Assembly (NCBI GenBank): GCA_963576725.1
Contig: OY755241.1
Location: 80,201,153-80,265,152, forward strand
Direction of reading: 5' to 3'
Origin: Azorinus chamasolen
Lineage: Eukaryota > Mollusca > Bivalvia > Cardiida > Solecurtidae
Length of the DNA: 64,000 nt
Made by a program: the position numbers and the translations under genes. Positions 10,184-19,393 of this stretch are shown piece by piece (positions within the stretch are counted from its first letter, which is position 1; each line of letters opens with the position of its first letter). The notes beneath the pieces are model-generated. The model ran no database searches, was not told the DNA's origin, and saw nothing but the letters and a program-made list of their open reading frames with translations.

Positions 10184-10381
10184 TTGAACTCTTTGCACAC
10201 TAAGTAATTTTTCATCTGCAATTCTTAAAATAAATTTTCTCTCATTTTTTTAAAAAAAAATATGGTCAAGATGACAAACAGTTTGGATCCTGATGAGATG
10301 CCGCATTATGCGGCATCTCATCTGGATCCAAACTGTTTGAATAGGCAATCACAGTTTCGCCGCGAGCGTGCAAAGAGTTCA
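10184..10381 (+). mobile_element. Family D hairpin MITE, full length
   Basis: Ends GAACTCTTTGCACACTAAGT and CGAGCGTGCAAAGAGTTC are inverted. The central stem is a strong hairpin, ATCCTGATGAGATGCCGCAT paired with ATGCGGCATCTCATCTGGAT. In other copies the flanks are TTAA. The interior carries the family D marks ATTTTTCATCTGCAA and TAGGCAATCACAGTTTC. Confidence 0.8.
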
Positions 10382-10382
10382 T

Positions 10383-10505
10383 TTAACCCTTACAGTGTGG
10401 AACACAAGTCACTAACGTCCTTTACAAACAGTGTAGACCCAGATCAGGGTCTGCATTGTTTGTTATGTTAATTTTTCTTTAGAAAATCCCTCAATATCCA
10501 CTATT
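10383..10505. mobile_element. Family K/L relic
   Basis: TTTAACCCTTACAGTGTGGA, then AACAGTGTAGACCCAGATCAGGGTCTGCATTG, where the hairpin loop and inner arms are deleted to a direct junction GATCAGGGTC. Confidence 0.45.
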
Positions 10506-10518
10506 GACTTGACCTGTT

Positions 10519-10747
10519 TTAACCCATTACCTCAAAGGCTATTTTTAGATACAACCTCTTTGAATAAATCTACCGAAAGGTAGCATTAACTAGAGAAAAG
10601 AAAACTTTTAGAATTTTGTAGTTTGAAACGATTGTGATAAATAGAGCATTTGCTCCTATAGCAGCATATGCTCTTTTAACCACAATGGTTTCACCAAGTG
10701 CCTTTTACAGAGTCGTCAAAAGTCGTCAATATGATGGAATGGGTTAA
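10519..10747 (-). mobile_element. Family B hairpin MITE, full length
   Basis: Flanked by TTAA at 10519-10522 and 10744-10747, with ends CCCATTACC and GGAATGGG. The hairpin GATTGTGATAAATAGAGCAT / GCTCTTTTAACCACAATGG lies at about 10629-10690, with one arm altered by substitutions. Confidence 0.85.
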
Positions 10748-11078
10748 GTTTGGACTAATCCATTTGAAAAGTTAGCATTGTGAGGGTAATAGGTCTCATC
10801 TGGATATGTCTGCTTGAAATGATTATTATAAATTTGCACTGTACTAACATGCTAATATATATATATGGTAATCATTTACTATCATACCTGCATGCAAAGT
10901 TATTAAACTTTTGAATATGGGAAATAATATTGTATTGTCACTGGCATTTGCCAGCACTGTATATACAGATTACAAGGCTCAATAGAGGAGCCCCTTTCCA
11001 GGATATACTCAGTACACTTTTTGTCATTCAAAATCCTGTAAAAACTTTTAAGCATTTAATGCTGAATGGACTCCACAG

Positions 11079-11324
11079 TTAACCCTTTCCTTCCTATGAA
11101 TGTGTTTTCACACATTAAATTTTGCCAACAGAGTAGACCCAGATCAGAGGACTCTTATAGGAGCCATCCATCTGATCAGGGTCTTCTCTGTTTGCTAATG
11201 GAATTCTTTATTTTCTAAAAGGCCTACAATACTTCATCTTCCATATTTCATAATAACTATTTTGTCCATGAACATTCAGTAGGTATTGAAATTTGCAATA
11301 AACATAGAACATGTTAAGGGTTAA
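11079..11324 (+). mobile_element. Family A hairpin MITE, full length
   Basis: TTAA at both ends (11079-11082, 11321-11324). The hairpin near 11128-11200 carries a small internal duplication (GCCATCCATCTGATCAGG). Confidence 0.85.
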
Positions 11325-11362
11325 GCATTGATGGGGAACATTTAACTTTGAATATTAAGTAT

Positions 11363-11612
11363 TTAACCCTTCGCTTGCTGAATTTTAAAATACATTTCTC
11401 CTTCTTTACCCATGCCCTGTTGTATAATTACATATATCTTCACTGTGTGCAAGTATTTCGCTGTGCAATCACTGCTGTGGAGTGCACTGGTTGCACAATC
11501 AACTTGTAAATAGTGCAGACCCTGGTGAGACAGCTCCTGTTGGAGCTGTCTCATCTGGGTCTTCACTATTTACAGGTAGGTATATTGACGTGAATAGCAA
11601 GCGAAGGGTTAA
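11363..11612 (-). mobile_element. Family C hairpin MITE, full length
   Basis: TTAA at 11363-11366 and 11609-11612. Terminal inverted repeat TTAACCCTTCGCTTGC / GCAAGCGAAGGGTTAA. Hairpin AGACCCTGGTGAGACAGCTC / GAGCTGTCTCATCTGGGTCT at about 11517-11562. The interior has the family mark ACCCATGCCCTGTTGTATAA. Confidence 0.92.
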
Positions 11613-11678
11613 AGGGAGAATACCCATGGTTCATACTCATGAATACAACTCGCATGTACTATACACTGCCAATGTAAC

Positions 11679-11929
11679 TTAAACCTTTCCCTTGTATAAG
11701 CACTTTTTCACACATTTGCAAACAGAGTAGACCCAGATCAGACGGCTCCTACAGGGGCCGTCTGATCAGGATCTGCTCTATTTGCCTATGGATTTATATA
11801 GATCTGATTCTACAGTTTCTGCCTGAGACAAAAAAATCCTGTATTCCTTCACCACAATAAAACTTCAGTTAATGAATATTTATGATATCATCATTTTTTT
11901 CTTCAAACATTCAACAGGGGAAGTGTTAA
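11679..11929 (+). mobile_element. Family A2 hairpin MITE, full length
   Basis: TTAA at 11679-11682 and 11926-11929; the right TTAA is also the left TTAA of the family C copy that follows. Hairpin GACCCAGATCAGACGGCTCC / GGCCGTCTGATCAGGATC near 11720-11785, then the A2 mark TCTGATTCTACAGTTTCTGC. Confidence 0.85.
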
Positions 11930-12175
11930 CCCTTCTCTTGCCGAATTTTAAAATACAATTCTTCTTCTTTACCCATGCCCTGTTGTAAAATTACATATAT
12001 CTTCACTGTGTACAAGTATTTCACTGTGCAATCACTGCTGTGGAGTGCACTGGTTGCACAATCAACTTGTAAATAGTGCAGACCCTGATGAGACAGCTCC
12101 TACAGGAGCTGTCTCATCTGGGTCTTCACTATTTACGGGTACGTATATTGACGTGAATAGCAAGCGAAGGGTTAA
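11926..12175 (-). mobile_element. Family C hairpin MITE, full length
   Basis: TTAACCCTTCTCTTGC left end and GCAAGCGAAGGGTTAA right end. It is the same length as the copy at 11363 and nearly identical to it, in the same orientation, about 560 bp away. It shares TTAA with the elements on both sides. Confidence 0.92.
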
Positions 12176-12350
12176 CTCTTTGAATGCTGGAAAAGTGTAA
12201 TCTGCAAATTCATATTCATAGAGACTTATCCCATCAGCACTTGAATGGCAAATGTCTGAGATAATTTTTGATAACTATAATTTGGATCCAGATCATCATG
12301 AGATACCAGGTAACAAAGTGCATCGTCAGGATACAAACTGTTTGCAGACA
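12172..12350 (+). mobile_element. Family K/D-type hairpin relic
   Basis: TTAACTCTTTGAATGCTGGA left end sharing TTAA with the C copy, and a degraded hairpin TTGGATCCAGATCATCATGA / CGTCAGGATACAAACTGTTT. The right end is not recognisable. Confidence 0.45.
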
Positions 12351-12566
12351 CTGGGGTCATATTTCTGACAGGAAATGTGAGAAAAGAAATCTGCTTTTAA
12401 TATTGAGACAGATAATATTTGAAAATAACAAATATTAAAGTGCTCCAGGTTCAATGAGGTGCAGCCAAAGTGCAAAATTACTGAACCAATGTCTGTAGGC
12501 TTTAATTTATACAAGCAGTCTGAAATTGTTGTCTGATTTAATTTTATGCTTTAGTATGAAATAATG

Positions 12567-12818
12567 GTTACCTTCCCTTCATATAAACACATCTTTATGC
12601 ATTTGCAAACAGAGTAGACCCAGTAGACTCCTATAGGAGCAATCTGAATTCAGGGTCTGCTCTGTTTGCTTATGGCATGTTATAGACCTGATGTGTGAGT
12701 TTCTGCCTTAGCAAATTAAACATCCTATGTACATAATTATGCCATTATGAAAAGTCAGCTTTTAAATATTCATGATGTCATTATTTCCTATAGGAACACG
12801 GAACAGGGAAAGGATTAA
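12567..12818 (+). mobile_element. Family A2 hairpin MITE
   Basis: Left end CCTTCCCTTCATATAAACAC, hairpin near 12604-12670 with a deletion (GACCCAGTAGACTCC) and an EcoRI-like change in the second arm, right end GGGAAAGGATTAA. Confidence 0.75.
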
Positions 12819-12920
12819 CTGATTTTTATACTGAATTATGAACAAAAGAATATTATATCAATGGCACAAACTGTAGACTTATTTCTATTTGATATTTCAT
12901 GAGAGTATGCAGAGCAGACC

Positions 12921-13173
12921 TTAACACTTTTCTCCATGAATATTCATGAAAGAATTAACGACATCATGAATATTAATTAGATTTTTTTAATGTGGCCTAC
13001 ATGTATTAACAAAGCAGAATCTGTAGAATCATATCTATTCATATCTATATTATGTCATAAGCAAAGAGAGCAGACCCAGATCAGACGGTTCCTACAGGAG
13101 CCGTCTGATCTGGGTCTCCTGAGACTGTTTGCAAAGGAATTACAAAGGTTTTTTTTATGGAGGAAAGGGTTAA
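12921..13173 (-). mobile_element. Family A2 hairpin MITE, full length
   Basis: TTAACACTTTTCTCCATGAA at the left, hairpin AGACCCAGATCAGACGGTTC / GAGCCGTCTGATCTGGGTCT near 13068-13135, right end GGAGGAAAGGGTTAA. The interior has the doubled ATGAATATTCATG / ATGAATATTAATTAG marks. Confidence 0.85.
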
Positions 13174-13299
13174 AATAAGTATCTGATCTATATTTTTTGC
13201 AAAACATGTTTGAAAAGGCATTTCTATGAATAAAGAGTTAAAGTCTCAAAATATTTTTTCTTACATTTCTGTTTACCCAAGTTTCTATTAGTTTATTTG

Positions 13300-13425
13300 T
13301 TGAACAAAACAAGAAGTCAGTGCTGAAAATTTACGCTAAAGGAGCCCTTTCATCTGGGTCTACACTGCTGGCAAAGGACATAAGTTGCTCGTGTACTGTA
13401 CAATGTAAGGGTTTAATATTCAAAC
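13300..13425. mobile_element. Family L relic
   Basis: Only the right part is recognisable: GGAGCCCTTTCATCTGGGTC, TACACTGCTGGCAAAGG, then ...TAAGGGTTTA. No intact hairpin. Confidence 0.35.
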
Positions 13426-13452
13426 TACAATGTACAAGCTCATGTTCTTTTC

Positions 13453-13706
13453 TTAACCCTTTCCCTGTTCTATATATGTTTATTCCACATTTCAGAACCT
13501 ATCAAATATTCATTGACAAAATAATTTTAATGAAATATGGAAGGTTGAACTTTGTAGCCATTTTAGAAAGTAAAGAAACCGATCTATCCAATACCATTAG
13601 CAAATAGAGTAGACCGAGATCAGATGGCTCCTATAGGAGCCGTCTGATCTGGGTCTACTCTGTTTGCTAATGCGTGAAAACACGTTTATATGATGGAAAG
13701 GGTTAA
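13453..13706 (-). mobile_element. Family A hairpin MITE, full length
   Basis: TTAA at 13453-13456 and 13703-13706. Ends CCCTTTCCCTGTTCTAT and GGAAAGGG. Clean hairpin GATCAGATGGCTCCTATAGG / CGTCTGATCTGGGTCTACTC near 13596-13665. Confidence 0.9.
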
Positions 13707-13949
13707 TCCCTTATCTGATGAATAAGAAATGGCATCATGATTACGTATTAGCTGATTTTTATAACCATAAATGAACACAAATATTTTGACCATGCAGAAA
13801 CTGTACAATCAGATATAGATGTAAATAATTCCATTTAAGCAAACAAAGCACTGACTTTGATTTAAGAGAATTCCTACAAGAGATGTATGATCTGGGTCTT
13901 CTCTGTTTGCGAAACCATAGGAAGGCATATTTATAGAGTAATGGGTTAA
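13703..13949 (-). mobile_element. Family A2 hairpin MITE, diverged
   Basis: Shares TTAA 13703-13706 with the preceding A copy and ends AGTAATGGGTTAA. The hairpin arms are heavily substituted (CACTGACTTTGATTTAAGAG / TGTATGATCTGGGTCTTCTC). Confidence 0.65.
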
Positions 13950-14154
13950 TCCACTGGATCAATACAAATCACTGCCACTTTCTTCCTCTTATCAAGAGCT
14001 TATGATTGTTTGAAGAAGATATAAAAAATCTCTTTGCAAGAGAGCTCTCTTTGCCCATTAAGCAACTACTGTCTGCAGAAACAGTCATCTGCTTCAAGTT
14101 TCAATATATTTTTTCACCATTTCTATTCATTATTCTCCCATTTATTTCTTCATT

Positions 14155-14240
14155 TGATGAACAGTTTGGAGCTTGATGAGACGGCGAGTTACTCGGCATC
14201 CCTGTTTCTCATCAGGATCAAAACTGTTTGCAAAGTTAGT
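14155..14240. mobile_element. Family D hairpin core
   Basis: TTGGAGCTTGATGAGACGGC / TCTCATCAGGATCAAAACTG stem with a CGAGTTACTCGG-type loop. Both family ends are lost. Confidence 0.5.
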
Positions 14241-14282
14241 CATAAATCCTGGGTCTCCGCCTGCACGCGTACCTGAGTACCC

Positions 14283-14458
14283 TAACTCTTTACTTGTTCT
14301 ATGTTCGTTTAAAATTTCAATACCTACTGAATATTCATGGACAAAATAGCTATAATGAAATATAAAAGGTGGAACATGGTAGCCATTTTAGAAAGTGCAG
14401 AAACAGACCTATCAAATTCCATTAGCAAACAGAAGACTAAGATCAGATGGCTCCTAAA
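14283..14458 (-). mobile_element. Family A MITE cut by a minisatellite
   Basis: Normal from CCTAACTCTTTACTTG through the first hairpin arm (AAGATCAGATGGCTCCT at ~14438-14455), then directly replaced by the CCTACTCTAAGTATTTATTA minisatellite. The second arm is missing, so the tandem array begins at the hairpin tip. Confidence 0.65.
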
Positions 14459-14925
14459 CCTACTCTAAGTATTTATTACTCTTCTTATCCTAATTATTTA
14501 TTACCTTACTTAATGAAAGCGTTAATTACTCTACTTGTCCTAAATATTAATTACCCTACTTATCATAAATATTAATTAGCATACTTAACCTAAGCATTAA
14601 TTACCATACTTATTCTAAATATTAATTGCAATTCTTAACCTAATCATTAATTTAACCTTACTTATCCTAAGTATTTATCAACCTACTTATCTTAAGTACT
14701 GTAGTATTTAGCATTCGATAATCACTCTACATATCCTAATTTATAAGTATTAATTACCCTACTTATTCTACTTATCCTAAGTATAAATTACCACATTCAT
14801 GATCTTACTTTTCCAAAATATTTATTATCCTGCTAACCATAAGTATTCATTACCCCCAGCTTACACTTTAGTACCATACTCTTCAAACTTAGTTTTAATT
14901 ACCCTACATACCCTAAGTACTCAGA
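14455..14925. repeat. Degenerate AT-rich minisatellite (about 27-bp unit)
   Basis: Repeated AATTACCCTACTTATCCTAA-like units with the variants TAACCTAAGCATT and TATTCTAAATATT. Roughly 17 units, with copies diverging most at the right end. Confidence 0.8.
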
Positions 14926-14934
14926 CAGACAGAC

Positions 14935-15012
14935 AATCAATATGAAAAAATGTAGATCCAGATCAAATGGCTCCAGATGAGGAGCTGTTTGATCTTTGAT
15001 CTACATTATGTG
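14935..15012. mobile_element. Isolated hairpin relic
   Basis: TGTAGATCCAGATCAAATGG / CTGTTTGATCTTTGATCTAC forms an imperfect stem with the usual CTCC...GGAG tip. The flanks match no family. Confidence 0.4.
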
Positions 15013-15182
15013 CTACTATGTAAGTCTAATTAAATATTATCAAAATGGTAGCAAATTGAATTATTCGGCATTATAAACAGGCAGATAAATGAGATTGGGT
15101 GTCTTAATACATACGGTAATAAAGGTAAAGTACAGTTGAAAGATCTCTGATCTGGGTTGTTTGTAGGTCTACAGTTATTTTA

Positions 15183-15363
15183 TTATAGGCTATTTTTAGA
15201 CCCAAAACTCAATAAAATAATCTACTGAAAAGGAACATTTACTAGAGAAAAGGAAAATGTAGTATTGAAACCATTGTGATAAATAGAGCATTTGCTCCTA
15301 TGGAGCAAATGCTCTATTTATCACAATGGTTTCAAGAAGTGACTATTATGTAGAAAGGGTTAA
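15183..15363 (-). mobile_element. Family B hairpin MITE, left end missing
   Basis: Begins inside the element at ATAGGCTATTTTTAGACCC. Perfect hairpin CCATTGTGATAAATAGAGCA / TGCTCTATTTATCACAATGG near 15270-15332, ends AGAAAGGGTTAA. Confidence 0.75.
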
Positions 15364-15757
15364 ACATGACTGACCATTCATTTTGTAAATTGTAAGCTAC
15401 TGTACGTAGGAACTGTTGAAATTTAAGGGTGAAAAATGTTGACAGACTACTGAACTGAAATTACAAATAAAAAGATCTGTATCATGCCTCATGGTGAAAA
15501 TTGGGCAAATACCCTGTCACACTAAATGTTTGCCTTCGTCAAACAACTTTCTAATTTACAGATCTTCCTACTATTTCACTGTTATTGAGACATCTATTTT
15601 CATCAAATGACAGTTTAAGACCTAATATAACCTGAACCATTTTCAAACAGCCTTCAGTGAAATGTAAATATTGGGCTTATAACATTTTCTTCTGACGTCT
15701 TATGTAAATACACAGAATGTCTTTTCCCTACAGAGTTGTTAAGCAGAGATTTTCCAT
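15364..15757. other. Unique intergenic sequence
   Basis: About 390 bp of AT-rich DNA with no recognised repeat, no sizeable open frame and no clear splice-site pair. Confidence 0.5.
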
Positions 15758-16013
15758 TTAACCCTTTGGCTGCTCCATGTTTATTTTAAATTTCAATACC
15801 TACTGAATATTCATGGATAAAATACTTATATAATGAGGTATGGAATGAGGAACATTGTAGATATTTTAGAAAGTAAAGAAACAGATCTTTTGAAGTCCAT
15901 TAGCAAACAGAGCAGACCTTAATCAGACAGTGCCTCTATGAGTCGTCTAATCTGGGTCTACTCTGGTTGCAAACCTGTGAAAACACGTAAATATGTCTGA
16001 GGTAAAGGTTTAA
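15758..16013 (-). mobile_element. Family A hairpin MITE, full length
   Basis: TTAA at 15758-15761 and 16010-16013. Hairpin AGACCTTAATCAGACAGTGC / GTCGTCTAATCTGGGTCTAC near 15923-15962, decayed by transitions. Confidence 0.8.
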
Positions 16014-16071
16014 GCAGAGATCAATGCTGCATATTCAAAGTGGGATCATAGCTAGGCCCGTTTTTGTGTTG

Positions 16072-16219
16072 TCAACCCTTTCCCTGTTCTATATCTATTC
16101 CAAATTTCAATACCTACTGAATATTAACAGATAAATACAAGTATTTATAATGACATATGGAAGGTGGAATATAATGTAGTCATTTAAGAAACTGAAGAAA
16201 CAGACCTTTTGAAATTCCA
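16072..16219 (-). mobile_element. Family A MITE interrupted by another family A copy
   Basis: Normal from CAACCCTTTCCCTGTTCTAT to GAAATTCCAT, where the expected TAGCAAACAG is replaced by TTAACCCTTTCTCTCATATA of the next copy. The split falls on a TTAA-like site. Confidence 0.65.
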
Positions 16220-16385
16220 TTAACCCTTTCTCTCATATAAACGTGTTTTCATGCATCTGCAAACAGAGTAGGCCCAGATCAGACGGCTCCTATAGGAGCC
16301 TTCTGATCAGGGTCTGCTCTGTTTGCTTATGGAATAAGATAGATGAGTTTCTTTAGTTTCTAAAATAGCTACCACGTTTCACTGT
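16220..16385 (+). mobile_element. Family A MITE, right end missing
   Basis: TTAA 16220-16223, hairpin GGCCCAGATCAGACGGCTCC / GGAGCCTTCTGATCAGGGTC near 16268-16330. It is replaced after AATAGCTACCACGTTTCACT by a family I relic. Confidence 0.75.
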
Positions 16386-16462
16386 GGCCAAAGGCTCCAA
16401 TCTGACCAATAAAAAACTTGAGAACGAACTCAGACTCAACTAAAAGTTTTATAAGCATGGAC
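16386..16462. mobile_element. Family I half-palindrome
   Basis: CTGACCAATAAAAAACTTGA, ACGAACTCAGACTCAACT and TTTTATAAGCATGGA match the second arm of the full family I palindrome at 25757. The first arm is absent. Confidence 0.5.
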
Positions 16463-16699
16463 CGAGAAGCTTCTCAAGGATCCATTTGATCTGGGTCTAC
16501 CTTGTTTGCAAATGCCAGTACAATTGTTTCCCGAGCATTCAAATAGTTAAAACTGACAGCACCTTATAAACAGTGATCAGGTTTTGTTAAAAAAAAAACC
16601 ACGTAAAAAAAACAAACCCTGAAGTACTGCAAAACCCCTATTTAATGACTGTCTTTATGGTATAATATAGATATGATACTCCAGTTTCAGCCTGTGTCA

Positions 16700-16822
16700 A
16701 AATGTCCTGTTAGGAGCTTTTTGTATTACTTTTGTCCTGCATTAAGCAACCACCTTCTTTTTTAGACTCCTGTGTTCAAAACATGATTGGCTGCCTATTA
16801 AAGACAGGTTCGACTGTTACAG
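16700..16822. mobile_element. Family E right-half relic
   Basis: TATTACTTTTGTCCTGCATT AAGCAACCACC followed by AAGACAGGTTCGACTGT. The left half is lost. Confidence 0.5.
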
Positions 16823-16830
16823 TCAGTTAT

Positions 16831-17058
16831 TTAACCCCTTCCCTCAGAAGTTATTTTTAGACCCATATTCTTTAAATAAATCTACCAAAAAGGAGCATTT
16901 ACAAGAGAAAAGGAACATTTTATAGTTGTGCAGTTTTGAAACCATTGTGATAAATAGAGCATTTGCTGCTATAGGAGCAAATGCTCTATTTTTATCACAA
17001 TGGTTTAATAAAGTGAATTTTGCACAGGCACAGGTGTCAATATGCGGGAATGGGTTAA
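16831..17058 (-). mobile_element. Family B hairpin MITE, full length
   Basis: TTAA at 16831-16834 and 17055-17058. Long hairpin ACCATTGTGATAAATAGAGC / GCTCTATTTTTATCACAATGG near 16938-17008. Its right TTAA is shared with a family A copy. Confidence 0.9.
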
Positions 17059-17304
17059 CCCTTTCCCTCATATAAACGTGTTTTCACGCATTTGCAAACA
17101 GAGTAGACCCAGATCAGACGGCTCCTAGAGGAGCCGTCTGATCAGGGTCTGCTCTGTTTGCTAATAGAATTTGATAGATCTGTTTCTTTGCTTTTTAAAA
17201 TGTCTACAATGTTCCACCTTCTAAATTTCTTTATAACTCTTCTGTTAATTAATATTCAGTGGGTATTGAAATTTGGAATAAATATAGAACAGGGAAAGGG
17301 TTAA
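17055..17304 (+). mobile_element. Family A hairpin MITE, intact reference copy
   Basis: The cleanest family A copy: TTAACCCTTTCCCTCATATA left end, hairpin 17094-17163 (CAGAGTAGACCCAGATCAGA / TCTGATCAGGGTCTGCTCTG, tip GGCTCCTAGAGGAGCC), interior AAAATGTCTACAATGTTCCA and TAATATTCAGTGGGTATTGA, right end CAGGGAAAGGGTTAA. The two hairpin arms differ at fixed positions (CCCAG versus CAGGG), which allows other copies to be oriented. TTAA targets with CCCTTT ends suggest a piggyBac-mobilised MITE; no transposase is present. Confidence 0.92.
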
Positions 17305-17841
17305 GTATGATAAAGTGTGCAAGTTAGGACTTGATCCAAGAAATATAAATATAAGATCGACTACTGAACAATATCACATTGAGCCCACTGCCCCAACTAC
17401 CCTATGTGTATATGGACACTCAATATCTCCTCTTGACCAGTTTGTAAAGCCCAATTATATACAATTTTGACAACAGTTTAACCCTTTCCATCACGAATAT
17501 TAATCTTAGAATTTAATACTGCATAAATACTCTTTTTTATAATTTAAAGTCATTCATGCATTTGATATTGAAGACACTGATGTTATTCACCAATATTTAT
17601 TATTTACAATGTATTTGGGTTGTGTTTTTGTTATGTAACTGTTGAAAATAGCTAGGGCAATAATATTTTGGCATACAATAAAAAGTTATAAGTTTATGAA
17701 AACAGTTTATATATTGTATCACAGGAGAATTATTTTTTATATAAGATCACATTGACAATAATGTCATAAGAATAAATGAACATAACCAAAACCATATTTT
17801 ATGATTTTATTGAAAATTTGTGTTTATTGTACTATCAAAGG
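17305..17841. other. Mostly unique AT-rich DNA
   Basis: No gene seen. A short family A2 left-end scrap (TTTAACCCTTTCCATCACGA) lies near 17478; the rest is AT-rich sequence without repeats I can name. Confidence 0.45.
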
Positions 17842-18283
17842 TTTACACTTGACACTTTATTCCATGAATATTCATTTAGGAAATTATGACATCATGAATA
17901 TTAATTAGTTTAATTTCAATAGTGACACATAAGCAAATGAATGTTAATTGGCCACTGAAGAAACTATAGAATCGTATTTTAACCCTTCGCTTGCTATTCG
18001 CGACAATATACCTACCTATAAATAGTGAAGACCCAGATGAGACAGCTCCTGCAGGAGCTGTCTCATCAGGGTCTGCACTATTTACAAATTGATTGTACAA
18101 CCAATGCACTCTGCAGTAGTCATTGTAGAGCGAAATACCTGTACACAGTGAAGATATATGTAATTATACAACAGGGCATGGGTAAGGAAGGAGAAATGTA
18201 TTTTAAAATTCAGAACGCGAAGGGTTAAATTAGATAATAAGCAAACAGAGCAGACCCTGATCAGACGGCTCCCATAGATTAAC
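17842..18283 (-). mobile_element. Family A2 MITE split by a family C insertion
   Basis: The left part (TTTATTCCATGAATATTCAT, ATGAATATTAATTAG, GAAACTATAGAATCG) ends at 17978. The right part resumes at 18229 (ATTAGATAATAAGCAAACAG AGCAGACCCTGATCAGACGG) and then breaks off in the hairpin tip. The two halves join into a normal A2 once the C copy is removed. Confidence 0.8.
17979..18228 (+). mobile_element. Family C hairpin MITE inserted in A2
   Basis: TTAA at 17979-17982 and 18225-18228 is the target duplication. The ends are TTAACCCTTCGCTTGC and GAACGCGAAGGGTTAA; hairpin CCAGATGAGACAGCTCCTGC / GAGCTGTCTCATCAGGGTCT near 18030-18075. Confidence 0.92.
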
Positions 18284-18289
18284 TCGAAC

Positions 18290-18615
18290 TCGGAGTAAAA
18301 GTTCAGCACTTCCAAAATGCACAATACAAAATTGTTCTAAAATGTACCAATATGCATATCTAGAGACACATGTGACAGCTTAATGCAGGTCAAAAGTAAT
18401 GACATAAAGAACATAAGAAATTGTTCAGATTAGAAATTGGATGACTCGATCTTTGGTTTAATCTCAAAGTAATTTGTATGGTTCCTTCAAGTTCGAAATA
18501 CCGAAGTTCAAATGTATTTCAAAACTGTTTCAGACCTTCTCAATCTATAGAAAAATGATGTTAGCTGAAAATTTCATTCTGATCAATTCTAAAATTTATC
18601 CAGTAGGCTGAAATT
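18290..18615. other. Unique AT-rich DNA
   Basis: No repeat or gene recognised; only short frames. Confidence 0.45.
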
Positions 18616-18921
18616 TTACCCTGCCATTCCCTAATGGGCTATTTTCAAATCCAACCTCTTTGAATAAATCTACAGAAAAGGAGAATTAACTAGAGGAAAG
18701 GAAAATTTGTAGTTTGAAAACATTGTGATAAATAGAGCTTAATTTTACTCCTTTAGGAGCAAATCGAGGGCTTGGTGAAAAACTATTGTAACTCCTTCAC
18801 AAAGTGAAGTAGTTACAATAGTTTTGCACCAAGCCCTTGAAATGCTCTATTTATCACAATGGTTTCAGCTGGTGACTTTTGCAGAGGTGTCAAAAGGCGT
18901 CAATATGAGGGAATGGGTTAA
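18616..18921 (-). mobile_element. Family B MITE carrying a nested family F element
   Basis: The outer ends are CCATTCCCTAATGGGCTATT and GGGAATGGGTTAA. The hairpin arms ACATTGTGATAAATAGAGCT and TGCTCTATTTATCACAATGG are separated by the 75-bp F insertion at 18765-18839. Without F the hairpin tip reads GGAGCAAATGCTC, as in other B copies. Confidence 0.85.
18765..18839. mobile_element. Family F 75-bp palindrome with AAAT duplication
   Basis: Almost perfect palindrome from CGAGGGCTTGG to CCAAGCCCTTG, centre CTTCACAAAGTGAAG. It is flanked by AAAT at 18761-18764 and 18840-18843, the sequence found once in uninterrupted family B hairpins. It has the same length, 75 bp, as the copies at 36568 and 48132. 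Confidence 0.9.
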
Positions 18922-19040
18922 GAACCTAATCTGACCCAGTGGAAAACAGCATGGATCCTGATAAAATGCCAATACCCTTGGAGTTTCATCTGCATCCAAG
19001 TTCTTTGTAAATGCCAGCAACGTGTAACTGGCATGACAAG
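18921..19040. mobile_element. Family D-type relic
   Basis: ATGGATCCTGATAAAATGCC / AGTTTCATCTGCATCCAAG hairpin remains, with AAAGGATTAA-like flanks. Ends not clear. Confidence 0.4.
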
Positions 19041-19393
19041 GATTAATTTTAAAATTCGAATAAGGGTTGACAAATTTTGTACATTTCAAGTTGAAGTTTA
19101 AAATTGTGATTTTACTGATAATGACGAGAGGTTCACATTGATGACGCTAAATCCTGCTAAAACCTGGTTGAGTGCATTGACAAAAATCTTATCGCGTTTT
19201 TATTCACAAGAGTATAGACTACTTATGACTTTGTGAAGTGTATCACGATAAAACATGGCAATATCTATTCATTCTTTCCTCAGTATACGTAGTGGTGATT
19301 TCTTGATTAACTAAACAAACATTTTGGATCCAGATGAGAGGCCAAGAAACTAAATCTTTATCCCCTCAGGATCCTGCTGTTTAACACTTTTAG
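19040..19393. other. Unique DNA with one D-type hairpin scrap
   Basis: No gene seen. Near 19320-19385 a decayed D-type stem (TTGGATCCAGATGAGAGGCC / CCCCTCAGGATCCTGCTGTT) is recognisable. Confidence 0.4.

Noticed and set aside
9905..10207. 100-codon plus-strand frame with an internal acceptor-like site
   Set aside because: No donor partner of matching phase and no recognised motif; kept only as a doubtful exon within the unique-sequence entry.
10262..10471. 69-codon frame (MVKMTNSLDPDEMPHYAASH...)
   Set aside because: Translation of the family D hairpin. Similar NSxDPDE/VDPDQ peptides occur wherever these hairpins lie.
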